Source: Nitrosopumilus ureiphilus
Lineage (GTDB): Archaea > Thermoproteota > Nitrososphaeria > Nitrososphaerales > Nitrosopumilaceae
DNA length: 64,000 nt
Reading direction: 5' to 3'
NCBI RefSeq assembly: GCF_013407185.1
Contig: NZ_CP026995.1
Span: 1-64,000 of the forward strand
The notes beneath the pieces were generated by a model that saw only the letters and a list, made by a program, of their open reading frames with translations, was not told where the DNA came from and made no database searches. The position numbers and the translations under genes were made by a program. This document shows, piece after piece, positions 45,083 through 53,495 of the stretch (positions are counted from its first letter, which is position 1; each line of letters starts with the position of its first letter).

Positions 45083-45673
45083 ATGTGGAATTACAAATCA
45101 CCTGGAATTCCTGATGAATATTTTGAGAGAACAGAAAATGTTCCAATCACAAAAGAAGAAGTAAGAACCATTCAAATTAGCAAAGCTCGATTAAAACCAG
45201 GTCAAACTGTTTATGATATAGGTTGTGGAAGTGGCTCTATTTCTATTGAAGCTGGATTTCAAATTGAATCGTCAGGTAAAGTATTGGCAATTGATCATGA
45301 TGAGAATGCAATAGAATTAACAAAAAAGAATATCCAAAAGTTTGGTCTTTCAAATATTTCAGTAATCTTTGGAGATGCAAAAGAAAAGATACAAGACCTT
45401 GAAGAAGCTGATGTTATATTTATTGGAGGAACAGGCGGTGATACAAAAGACATAGTTGAACTCTCTGAGAATAAACTAAAGTCAGGTGGTAGAATTGTAA
45501 TTGGCATAATACTAATTGAGACACTTTATTCAGTTTTGCAAATTTTAGATAAATTACAGTTTGAATCTATGGATATTACTCAAGTAACTATATCGAAGAG
45601 TAGAAAGACTAGTACTGGAACCATGATGCTTGCAAGAAATCCTGTAACTATAATTTCTGCCACCAGAGTCTAA
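45083..45673 (+). CDS. cbiT: Cobalt-precorrin-6B C15-methyltransferase / decarboxylase CbiT
   Basis: About 196 residues. The SAM motif VYDIGCGSGSISIEAG (about 41-56), GDAKEKIQDLEEADVIFIGG (about 99-118) and the PGIPDEYFER entry match CbiT. It methylates C15 and decarboxylates in cobalamin synthesis. It starts the group cbiT-cbiL-cbiF. ATG 45083 was preferred to TTG 45077. Confidence 0.85.
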   Translation: MWNYKSPGIPDEYFERTENVPITKEEVRTIQISKARLKPGQTVYDIGCGSGSISIEAGFQIESSGKVLAIDHDENAIELTKKNIQKFGLSNISVIFGDAKEKIQDLEEADVIFIGGTGGDTKDIVELSENKLKSGGRIVIGIILIETLYSVLQILDKLQFESMDITQVTISKSRKTSTGTMMLARNPVTIISATRV

Positions 45674-45709
45674 TCTAGATATTTAATTGGGAACAAAGTC
45701 AGATTTTTT

Positions 45710-46432
45710 ATGCCTAGATTAATTGGAATTGGAGTGGGTCCAGGAGATCCAGAATTACTTACAGTAAAGGCAGTAAATGCCATAAATGACGCTGATATTA
45801 TCATGTGTCCAGCTTCCAAAGAAGACAGACCCAGCATTGCATTGTCAGTAGTTTCCCCTTTAATTGATAAATCAAAAAATCAAAAAATTGTAAAGCTAAT
45901 ATTTCCAATGACTAAAGACAAAGATGTTCTGGAGGAGACATGGAAAAAAAATGCAAAGATAATGGCAGAAACTGTCTTATCTGGAAAAAATGTAGTATAT
46001 CTAACAGTTGGTGATCCTTATCTATACAGCACTTGGATATACATGCACAAGGATCTTAAAGAAAATTATCCAGATATGGAAATCAGTGTCATTCCTGGAA
46101 TTGTTTCAATGTTCACATTTGCCTCAAAGGTTGGTGTAAGCATTGCAGAAGGTGCAGAGAAAGTTGCAATTATTCCATCATGCTATGATCTATCTAGTGT
46201 AAAAGAAATAGCAAAAAATTCTGAGACGATGGTATTTCTAAAAGATGGAAGATATTTTGATCAAGTGATACAAGTTCTAAAAGAGTCTGGATTTCCAGAT
46301 AACTCAATATTTGCAATTGGACAAGATCTTGGAACGGATCATGAAATTATTCGAAAACTCACTTTGGGTGAAGTAAACGATGATACATTAACTACAAAAT
46401 ATTTCTCAATATTGGTGGTAAAACGTGTCTGA
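45710..46432 (+). CDS. cbiL: Cobalt-precorrin-2 C20-methyltransferase CbiL
   Basis: A 240-residue tetrapyrrole methylase. GIGVGPGDPELLTVKAV (about 5-21) is the canonical motif, with VVYLTVGDPYLYSTW near 95-109 and SVIPGIVSMFTFASKVG near 126-142. This is the CbiL/CobI pattern. It overlaps the next gene (cbiF) by eight bases, so they are coupled. Confidence 0.88.
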   Translation: MPRLIGIGVGPGDPELLTVKAVNAINDADIIMCPASKEDRPSIALSVVSPLIDKSKNQKIVKLIFPMTKDKDVLEETWKKNAKIMAETVLSGKNVVYLTVGDPYLYSTWIYMHKDLKENYPDMEISVIPGIVSMFTFASKVGVSIAEGAEKVAIIPSCYDLSSVKEIAKNSETMVFLKDGRYFDQVIQVLKESGFPDNSIFAIGQDLGTDHEIIRKLTLGEVNDDTLTTKYFSILVVKRV

Positions 46433-47189
46433 TGTATTCTTTGTAGGATGCGGTCCTGGGGATCCTGAACTAATTACAGTTAAAGCCAAAAAATTAATTC
46501 AAAAAGCAGATGTTGTAGTTTATTCAGGATCTTTGATTCCGGAACCAGTTTTGAAATTTTGTAAAAAAGGAAAACTCTATGATGCAGCAAAATTAGTAAG
46601 AGAAGAAATTTTTGATCTGTTGTACGAAAATGCAAAATCTGGAAAACTTATAGTGAGACTTCATGATGGTGATCCATCAATTTATGGTGCAATTAAAGAA
46701 CAAATTGATAATCTTGAGAAAAAAGGAATCAAATCAGTTGTCGTGCCTGGAGTAACTGCATTTTTAGCCTCAGCTGCTGCACTTGGAACTCAACTAACTC
46801 TTCCCGGTGTTACTCAGACAATTATAGTAACAAGAGCAGAATCTAGAACCAAAGTGCCAAAACGTGAAAAAGTATCTGAACTTGCAAAACATAAAGCTAC
46901 ATTGATCTTTTATCTTAGTGTACACTTACTTTCTAAACTAGTAAAAGAGGCAATAGCAGGTGGATACAAAAAAACAACACCAGTTGCAGTTGTATATCAT
47001 GCTAGCTGGAAAGATCAAAAAATAATTAAAGGGACACTTGAAGACATTGCAAAAAAAATTAAAGAAGAAGAAATTACAAGAACAGCAATTGTAGTTATTA
47101 GTGATGTAATTGATCCAAAAACATATGAATATTCTAAACTATATGACAAAAAATTTAGTCATGGTTACAGAAAAGCTAAAGTCAAATAG
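46425..47189 (+). CDS. cbiF: Cobalt-precorrin-4 C11-methyltransferase CbiF
   Basis: A 254-residue tetrapyrrole methylase with VGCGPGDPELITVKA (about 6-20), IVRLHDGDPSIYGAI (about 75-89) and VVVPGVTAFLASAAALG (about 105-121). C11 methylation precedes ring contraction. It starts with GTG and overlaps cbiL, forming a coupled operon. It also overlaps the converging 47182-47946 gene by eight bases. Confidence 0.88.
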   Translation: MSDVFFVGCGPGDPELITVKAKKLIQKADVVVYSGSLIPEPVLKFCKKGKLYDAAKLVREEIFDLLYENAKSGKLIVRLHDGDPSIYGAIKEQIDNLEKKGIKSVVVPGVTAFLASAAALGTQLTLPGVTQTIIVTRAESRTKVPKREKVSELAKHKATLIFYLSVHLLSKLVKEAIAGGYKKTTPVAVVYHASWKDQKIIKGTLEDIAKKIKEEEITRTAIVVISDVIDPKTYEYSKLYDKKFSHGYRKAKVK

Positions 47190-47946
47190 ATAAGAAATTT
47201 ACTTTATTTTTAATACCAATATTTTTCAATTTATTTTGAAATTCTGTGATATTACCCGATGTAAATATTTTCAATGTATTTCTTTTTGATTGCTTATTTT
47301 TAATTTTTAAGAAAATCTTTTTTGCAATCATGTTTCCTGGATCTAGAAATTTAACATGTGGATATTCTTTTTCAAATAGTGGTTTCAAAAATGGCAAATG
47401 AGTACTAGATAGTGTTATTACATCAATGTCATTTTGGGATATTTTTTGATCTAGAATTTTTTTGATAATTTTTTTACAATATTGCTTATTTGTAATAAAT
47501 TTTCCACATTCAACTAATTCTACAAGATCAGAAGCGTTTATCTTAAGAATTTTCAAAGATTTTGGAAAATTATTTTTTTTAATGTATTGATTCAAACCTT
47601 CGCTGTTAATTGCACTCTCTGTTGCTACTATTGCAATTTGTTTTGTTTTTGATATCTTTTTAGCATAATTTAATGGTGGCTTTACATCAATTATTTTCTG
47701 TGTTGCCAAATTAAGCATTAGACTTGGTGTATTAGATGCAACAACTATGAAATCTGGTGAAAATTGTTCCTGCAATAGGCTGATGTTTTTTTCCATAATT
47801 TTACTTAATTGGGCATGTGATTTTGTTCCATAAGGATAATTTTGGCTATCTGCAAAATAGATAATTTCAGCCTTGAATATTTTTTGCATTGCATGAATTA
47901 TAGATAATGAGCCCAGACCAGAATCAAAAACTGTAATTCTTACCAC
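47182..47946 (-). CDS. Asp/Glu racemase-fold protein lacking both catalytic cysteines
   Basis: A 254-residue protein with the fold of glutamate racemase: FDSGLGSLSIIHA near 7-19, a PYGTKSHAQL loop near 38-47. The two catalytic cysteine motifs are altered: canonical ACNT reads ASNT (residues 70-73) and canonical GCTH reads SSTH (180-183). Both cysteines are serine. Racemisation needs both, so this is unlikely to be an active glutamate racemase. It could be a related isomerase, a binding protein or a structural relative. It starts with GTG. Confidence 0.75.
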   Translation of the reverse strand: MVRITVFDSGLGSLSIIHAMQKIFKAEIIYFADSQNYPYGTKSHAQLSKIMEKNISLLQEQFSPDFIVVASNTPSLMLNLATQKIIDVKPPLNYAKKISKTKQIAIVATESAINSEGLNQYIKKNNFPKSLKILKINASDLVELVECGKFITNKQYCKKIIKKILDQKISQNDIDVITLSSTHLPFLKPLFEKEYPHVKFLDPGNMIAKKIFLKIKNKQSKRNTLKIFTSGNITEFQNKLKNIGIKNKVNFLSI

Positions 47947-48051
47947 AATTAATCTTAAAAGATCTTGGATAATAATTTGTTAACTTTATTTACTCTAAAG
48001 TTGATCTAAATCCACACCGTCAATTAAGACTAAATTTCTAAACTTGCAATC

Positions 48052-48702
48052 ATGCCAAACTTCGATAAGACTTGGGCTCGACAAGAGACTCAAAGCGTAA
48101 CTGGCAAACTCCGTGAAGCAGTAAAGCCTCAAGGTGCATTAAAACCACGAATTCAAACTGCAGTAAACAAACTACAAGTCCAAATATCAAAAATGGACTC
48201 TATGTTAGGTAAACTGCACGAAAGAGATGCGCAACTCTTTCAAAGAGTCGTGACTGCAATGCAACAACATGATACTAGCACAAGTAGAGTTTTGTCTAAC
48301 GAATTAGCTGAAATTCGTAAGGTTACAAAGATGCTCGGCAATGCAAGAATGTCATTAGAACAAGTACAACTAAGACTGACAACTATTCATGATCTTGGTG
48401 ATGCTATGGTAGCAATTGGACCAGCAATGTCTACAATGAAGGGATTGAAGTCATCGCTTGGAAGATTTATGCCAGAAGCAGATTCAGAATTGAATAGTAT
48501 GACTCAGACACTTAATGGACTGATGATGGACTCCCTGGCAGGAGATTCATTTAGTATGGAATCTGATGTTTCAAGTGAAGAAACAGAAAAGATTCTCCAA
48601 GAAGCATCTGCAGTAGCTGAGCAACAGATAGGAGACAAGTTCCCATCTGTACCATCTTCAACTGGACTTTCGTCACAATCCTCTACTTCCACCTTTGAGT
48701 AG
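48052..48702 (+). CDS. cdvB: CdvB-type ESCRT-III protein, second copy
   Basis: A 216-residue paralogue of the 23373-24014 protein, sharing GALKPRIQ, ERDAQLFQRVV, LSNELAEIRKVTKML and LRLTT in order, plus FPSVP near the C-terminus. CdvB paralogues form filaments that constrict membranes in cell division. It stands alone without cdvA or cdvC nearby. Confidence 0.88.
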   Translation: MPNFDKTWARQETQSVTGKLREAVKPQGALKPRIQTAVNKLQVQISKMDSMLGKLHERDAQLFQRVVTAMQQHDTSTSRVLSNELAEIRKVTKMLGNARMSLEQVQLRLTTIHDLGDAMVAIGPAMSTMKGLKSSLGRFMPEADSELNSMTQTLNGLMMDSLAGDSFSMESDVSSEETEKILQEASAVAEQQIGDKFPSVPSSTGLSSQSSTSTFE

Positions 48703-48829
48703 ATTGATTAGGACGAACGGTTCATTCTTTTTGTTTTAATTATATTAACATTCAATTCATTAACACGGACACCATGATGATGACGGAGAAGATGATTAGG
48801 ACGGAAAGAGTATGATAAACATAATGACA

Positions 48830-48853
48830 AATATCATGACGATGATTGATATT
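48830..48853. terminator. Dyad in the intergenic region after cdvB
   Basis: AATATCA (48830-48836) and TGATATT (48847-48853) form a perfect inverted repeat across ten bases, in the space between the ends of cdvB and the converging glycyl-tRNA synthetase gene. This suits a bidirectional terminator. The rest of the 190-base space holds only ATGATG-rich sequence and a repeated GATTAGGACG (48706-48715 and 48794-48803). Confidence 0.4.
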
Positions 48854-48893
48854 AATTCAAAATAAATTTTAACAAATAAATTAATTTTTTAAT

Positions 48894-50351
48894 TTATGGA
48901 AATGCAATTGATTCAGATATTATTGAATCAAGTTCCAATATCTTAACCCTGCTTTGTTCCATAGAATCTCTTTTTCTAATGGTTACACTTTCATCTTCTA
49001 GTGTTTGGTGATCAACAGTAACTGCAAATGGTGCCCCAATTTCATCTAGTCTTCTATAACGCCTACCAATAGCCCCTGAATGATCCAGAAATGCATCACA
49101 TTTACGCTTTATTTGAAGGTAAATCTCATCAGTTTTCTCTTTTAACCCGTCCTTTTTGACTAGAGACAAAATCCCGACATGAACCGGAGCTAAATATGGC
49201 TTGAGAGATAATACAACTCTCTCATGTTCTTTGTCATCTTTGAGACTGTGCTCCAAAATAGTGTAAAGACTTCTATCTATTCCCATAGAAATCTCAAATA
49301 CATGAGGTAAAACTTTTTCATCATTATCCATTACCTCAAATTTCTCTTTACTTTTTACAGCATGACTAGACAAATCATAATCTGATCTATAATTACATGC
49401 AACAAGTTCTAACCATCCAATAGTAGTTTCTACTTCAAAATCAAATGCAACTTCAGCATAAAATGCCTTTTCTTTATCGCCAAGTTTTCTGAATCTACTC
49501 TTTGTAATATCAATTCCAGTTTTCTCATAAAATTCAGTCAATATCCCCAAGTAATATGCAACAAACTTATTTGGAATTACTCCTGACTCTACTGCTTCTT
49601 TACATGTCATGGATACAGGATCTGCATCTGTTTGAACTCTAATTACTGTATTTTCAATTTCTGAAAAGTTTTCCACTTCCTCTAACTTTGATGGATTACA
49701 AAAAACTTCAATTTCTGCCTGATAAAATTCCCTTAGACGAAGCAAACTCTGTCTGGGTGCTATCTCATTTCTGAAACTCTTCCCAACCTGCGCAATTCCA
49801 AAGGGAAGTTTTCCTCGCATAGTCTTGAAAAGTCTAGGAAAATCTACAAAGATTGATTGACAAGTTTCTGGCCTAAGATATGCTTCATCATCTTGAGGAC
49901 CAATTCCAACTCGAAACATCATGTTGAATTTTCTAGTCTTATCAAAGTCCCCTTTGCATTTTGGACACTTTATGTTATTTTGTAAAATTGCATTATCAAA
50001 TTCATCCAAATCTGCACTTTCAGGAATTTCTATTTGTGCAATCTCTGCAATTGTTCTATCTGCTCTAAATGTAGAATCACACTTTGTACATTTGATTATT
50101 GGATCAGCAAAATTTCCAAGATGACCTGACGCTTCAAAAACTGATTTTGACATAATTTGAGAACCATCAATCTCAAGCATTCCATCTCGTCTGATTAATT
50201 CTCTTCTCCATAATTCTAGAAATTTATTTTTTAATCCAACACCAGATGGTCCATACTCCCAAAATCCAGCCTGTGCGTCTGCATAAACTTCACAACTAGG
50301 AAAATAAAACCCACGCTCAAGTGCCAATTTCATTACTTCTTCATAGTTCAT
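48894..50351 (-). CDS. glyS: Glycyl-tRNA synthetase (class II, archaeal/eukaryotic type)
   Basis: A roughly 485-residue enzyme that charges tRNA-Gly. MKLALERGFYFPSCEVY...FWEYGPSGVGLKNK at the start and LRPETCQSIFVDFPRL (about 160-175) with IGIAQVGKSFRNEIAPR (about 182-200) are class II motifs. Zinc cysteines CTKC...CPKC are near 81 and 131. ATG 50351 is chosen over 50363. A tRNA-Gly gene lies 7.5 kb downstream. Confidence 0.93.
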   Translation of the reverse strand: MNYEEVMKLALERGFYFPSCEVYADAQAGFWEYGPSGVGLKNKFLELWRRELIRRDGMLEIDGSQIMSKSVFEASGHLGNFADPIIKCTKCDSTFRADRTIAEIAQIEIPESADLDEFDNAILQNNIKCPKCKGDFDKTRKFNMMFRVGIGPQDDEAYLRPETCQSIFVDFPRLFKTMRGKLPFGIAQVGKSFRNEIAPRQSLLRLREFYQAEIEVFCNPSKLEEVENFSEIENTVIRVQTDADPVSMTCKEAVESGVIPNKFVAYYLGILTEFYEKTGIDITKSRFRKLGDKEKAFYAEVAFDFEVETTIGWLELVACNYRSDYDLSSHAVKSKEKFEVMDNDEKVLPHVFEISMGIDRSLYTILEHSLKDDKEHERVVLSLKPYLAPVHVGILSLVKKDGLKEKTDEIYLQIKRKCDAFLDHSGAIGRRYRRLDEIGAPFAVTVDHQTLEDESVTIRKRDSMEQSRVKILELDSIISESIAFP

Positions 50352-50382
50352 GATACAATCCATTCATACATGAAATAAATTT

Positions 50383-51222
50383 CTACGCAAACTCCTTTGC
50401 CTTTCTAATATTTTCAAAGTCATCTCTTTCATCATCAATTGGTGTCTCTAAAATTATTGGAATTTTTTTCTTGTTTGCAAATTTTATAATGGCAGAAATT
50501 CCTTTCTCTCCAATTCCTCCTAATCCTAAATGATAATGTCTATCCAAATTACAACCAAGTTCACCTTTAGCATCATTTAAATGCAAAATTTTCAAATTCT
50601 CAATTCCAACATGTTTATCAAATTCAGAAAATGTTTCCTTTACATTTTCGTCTGTTCGTAAATCATATCCTGCAACAAATGCATGACAAGAATCAATACA
50701 AACACCAAATTTCTTTGCAGGCTTTAGTTGTTTGAAGATTTCACCGAGCTGCTTAAAATCAGAACCCACAGAATTTTTCTGACCTGCAGTATTCTCTAGT
50801 AAAATTACTACATCATTTTTTGTTTTTCCAGCTTTTGTCAATCCTTCAACTAATCGTTTAATTCCAGCTTCTTTTCCAGTACCTAAATGACTACCAAGGT
50901 GTGTTACAAGATAAGGAATACCTAACTGTGCACATCTCTCAACTTCATTAATTAAACTGTTAACTGACTTTTCAAATCCATCATCTTTTGGTGATGCAAG
51001 ATTTGGTAGATATGGCATATGTGCACATGTTGCAAATCTATCAATTTTACTTGCCTTTAATTTTATTTTAAAATTTGCAATATCTTCCTTTGATAGTTCC
51101 TTTGCATGCCATCCTCTTGGATTTCTAGTAAATATCTGAAAAGCAGTACATTCTCTCTCAACTGCATTATCAACTGCTTTGTCAATCGATCCTGATATTG
51201 AGACATGACAACCGATCTGCAT
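50383..51222 (-). CDS. nfo: Endonuclease IV (AP endonuclease)
   Basis: A roughly 279-residue TIM-barrel repair enzyme cutting abasic sites. HVSISGSIDKAVDNAV near the start, VTHLGSHLGTGKEAG near 106-120, LLENTAGQKNSVGSD near 139-153, CIDSCHAFVAGYDL near 170-183, and LNDAKGELGCNLDRHYHLGLG near 211-231 hold the zinc ligands. ATG 51222 gives the usual length. The longer start at 51375 would overlap priL. Confidence 0.92.
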   Translation of the reverse strand: MQIGCHVSISGSIDKAVDNAVERECTAFQIFTRNPRGWHAKELSKEDIANFKIKLKASKIDRFATCAHMPYLPNLASPKDDGFEKSVNSLINEVERCAQLGIPYLVTHLGSHLGTGKEAGIKRLVEGLTKAGKTKNDVVILLENTAGQKNSVGSDFKQLGEIFKQLKPAKKFGVCIDSCHAFVAGYDLRTDENVKETFSEFDKHVGIENLKILHLNDAKGELGCNLDRHYHLGLGGIGEKGISAIIKFANKKKIPIILETPIDDERDDFENIRKAKEFA

Positions 51223-51307
51223 ATTTGATAATTTTCTTAAAACATAATTTAAACCAGCATCAAATCCTAAAAACCAGATTTTTATGTAAATTAAGTGAAT
51301 CATTATC

Positions 51308-52333
51308 ATGATTGCATTAGGCCAAGATGAAATGGCAAAGTATCCATTTTTGGCAGATGCTGGACAATATCTCAAAGATAAAGGATTTTCACTAGAGCAG
51401 TTTGGAACTGATCCTGATCTAAAGCAACTAATCGATAAAGCATATGATAGAATTCTCGTGGCAGCAGATGGAAAAATCTACAAGTCTGATCTAATTGGAG
51501 ATCATGTCTCAAAAGAGGCAGCACTCCCAAGAGAGGTTTTCTCATTTCTATTAGCAATTGTACTGCTAAAACTATGTGGGATGCATACTCTAATCAAAAG
51601 ATTTGCACTAGCAGAAGCTCGACGTGCAGAAAAATATCTTGAACGAGATCTATCAAATATTTCAGACGAGTCAAAAAAAGAATTGGCAATTAGAGTAATT
51701 GATGATCTCTTTTCAGTTCAGGTTGAAAAACAAGATGATTATTTTGTAATTCCAGTATCAGATTATCTAAAACATTCAATAAATTTTCATGAAAGAGAAT
51801 GGAAATTAATCAATAGGCATGTGGAAAATGGACTAGTATTTTTAACTCCACATGAAACAGTTAGATTGATAAGAAAAGAATTAGGAACATACATCAATTC
51901 CAAAATTATCAATGCAAAAACTCCTGCAATGATTCCAGGTTTTGAGGATTCAGTTAACAAACTTGCATTACTATCTAAAAAATTTGCAACTTTTACTGTA
52001 ACGACTGGAGAATATCCACCATGCATTAAGCATGCAATTAATGTACTTGAGAAAGGTGAAAACCTACCGCATTCAGGACGATTCATGCTAGCCACTTTTC
52101 TTCTTTCAAAAGGTCAAACAGTTGACCAAATTGCACCGCTATTCAAAAATGCTCCTGACTATAATCAGCGTGTGACACTGTATCAACTAAATCATCTAGC
52201 AGGAACTTCTGGAAGTGGAACTCAATACTCTTGTCCTTCATGTGAGAAACTAAAAACACAAAGTCTCTGTTTTGCAACATCTGACTGCGATAATATCATT
52301 AACCCATTACAATTTGGAAAGAAGAGAAAATAA
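51308..52333 (+). CDS. priL: DNA primase large subunit
   Basis: A 341-residue primase subunit that binds a 4Fe-4S cluster through cysteines in YPPCIKH (about 236-242) and SCPSC...LCFATSDC (about 311-331). It regulates and extends primers made by PriS. The stop overlaps the priS start (TAATG), the usual pairing for archaea. Confidence 0.9.
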   Translation: MIALGQDEMAKYPFLADAGQYLKDKGFSLEQFGTDPDLKQLIDKAYDRILVAADGKIYKSDLIGDHVSKEAALPREVFSFLLAIVLLKLCGMHTLIKRFALAEARRAEKYLERDLSNISDESKKELAIRVIDDLFSVQVEKQDDYFVIPVSDYLKHSINFHEREWKLINRHVENGLVFLTPHETVRLIRKELGTYINSKIINAKTPAMIPGFEDSVNKLALLSKKFATFTVTTGEYPPCIKHAINVLEKGENLPHSGRFMLATFLLSKGQTVDQIAPLFKNAPDYNQRVTLYQLNHLAGTSGSGTQYSCPSCEKLKTQSLCFATSDCDNIINPLQFGKKRK

Positions 52334-53454
52334 TGCAAGAAGCTGATATAAAATTTCTAGAAGATTCGTTTAAAAAATACTATTTTGAGCATTTTGATCT
52401 CATTCATGTACCTGAAAGAACATCCGAGAGAGAATTTGGTTACCAAAAATTCAATTCAGGAATGACTCGTCATATCCAAATCAAAGATGACAAAGAACTA
52501 CATCTGTTATTTATGCAAAATGTTCCCTCTGATGTTTATTGTTCAAATGCATACTATTCATTTCCAAATTTACCAATGAATGAAAAAGATTGGAAGGAGG
52601 CAGATCTAATCTTTGATATTGATGCAAAAGATCTCAATTTATCGTGTAGGGATAATCATACAGTATCAATATGCAATGAATGCAATGAGATCTCAAAGAA
52701 TTCAAAACAATGTAGAAAATGCAATTCTACAAAATTAGAAAAAAAATCATTACCATGCAAAAATTGTATTGATACATCAAAAGTTGAGGTATCTAAATTA
52801 TCTGAAATTCTAGTTGATGATTTTGCAATAAATAAAGAAAATATTCAAGTTTATTTTTCAGGAAACGAAGGATTTCATGTTTATGTGTATACATCTCAAT
52901 TCCAAAAAATTGGTTCTAGAGAAAGATCAGAACTATCTGATTACATTATGCTACGTGGAGCAATTCCTGAAACTTTTGGAATGAAGAAATTCAAACCAGA
53001 CCGCTCATCTTTTCCTGATTTTGATGATAAAGGATGGAAAGGAAGATTCTCAAAACATGTGTTTGGAACAAAATCAAAGCGCTCAAAAATTATTTCAGAA
53101 ATACTTGAAAATGGTTATTCTTCTTTCCAAAAAACACTCGATAATGTATCTGAAAACATTGGAGTAAAAATTGATCCGAATGTAACCATGGATATTCACA
53201 GAATCTTTAGATTGCCAGGATCTATTAACAGCAAAAGTGGTCTTACAAAAATTCTTTGTAAAGATATATCAAAATTTGATCCATACATAGATGCATCTTT
53301 TCTAAGTGATGAAACTGTAGAAGTTTTAGCAAATTTTCCAATAGAATTCAAACTGAAAAATAAAAAATTTGGGCCATACAACAATGAAAAAATAACAATT
53401 CCAATCTTTGCAGCAGTCTATATGATTTGTAAAAAATTGGCACGAATTGCTTAA
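52333..53454 (+). CDS. priS: DNA primase small (catalytic) subunit
   Basis: A 373-residue catalytic primase. FDIDAKD (about 94-100) carries the metal aspartates, the zinc knuckle CNEC...CRKC (about 115-132) is visible, and YFSGNEGFHVYVYT (about 174-187) is the SGxxGxHV motif. Start overlaps priL. Confidence 0.93.
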   Translation: MQEADIKFLEDSFKKYYFEHFDLIHVPERTSEREFGYQKFNSGMTRHIQIKDDKELHLLFMQNVPSDVYCSNAYYSFPNLPMNEKDWKEADLIFDIDAKDLNLSCRDNHTVSICNECNEISKNSKQCRKCNSTKLEKKSLPCKNCIDTSKVEVSKLSEILVDDFAINKENIQVYFSGNEGFHVYVYTSQFQKIGSRERSELSDYIMLRGAIPETFGMKKFKPDRSSFPDFDDKGWKGRFSKHVFGTKSKRSKIISEILENGYSSFQKTLDNVSENIGVKIDPNVTMDIHRIFRLPGSINSKSGLTKILCKDISKFDPYIDASFLSDETVEVLANFPIEFKLKNKKFGPYNNEKITIPIFAAVYMICKKLARIA

Positions 53455-53495
53455 TTTTGCTGGTAAGACATTAATTTACCAAATCATAAGAAAAT

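Noticed and set aside
48703-48893. ATGATG-rich stretch as CRISPR, C/D RNA or microprotein
   Set aside because: Only one 10-base unit repeats, spacing is irregular, no D box is found, and the ATG frame encodes only 13 residues.
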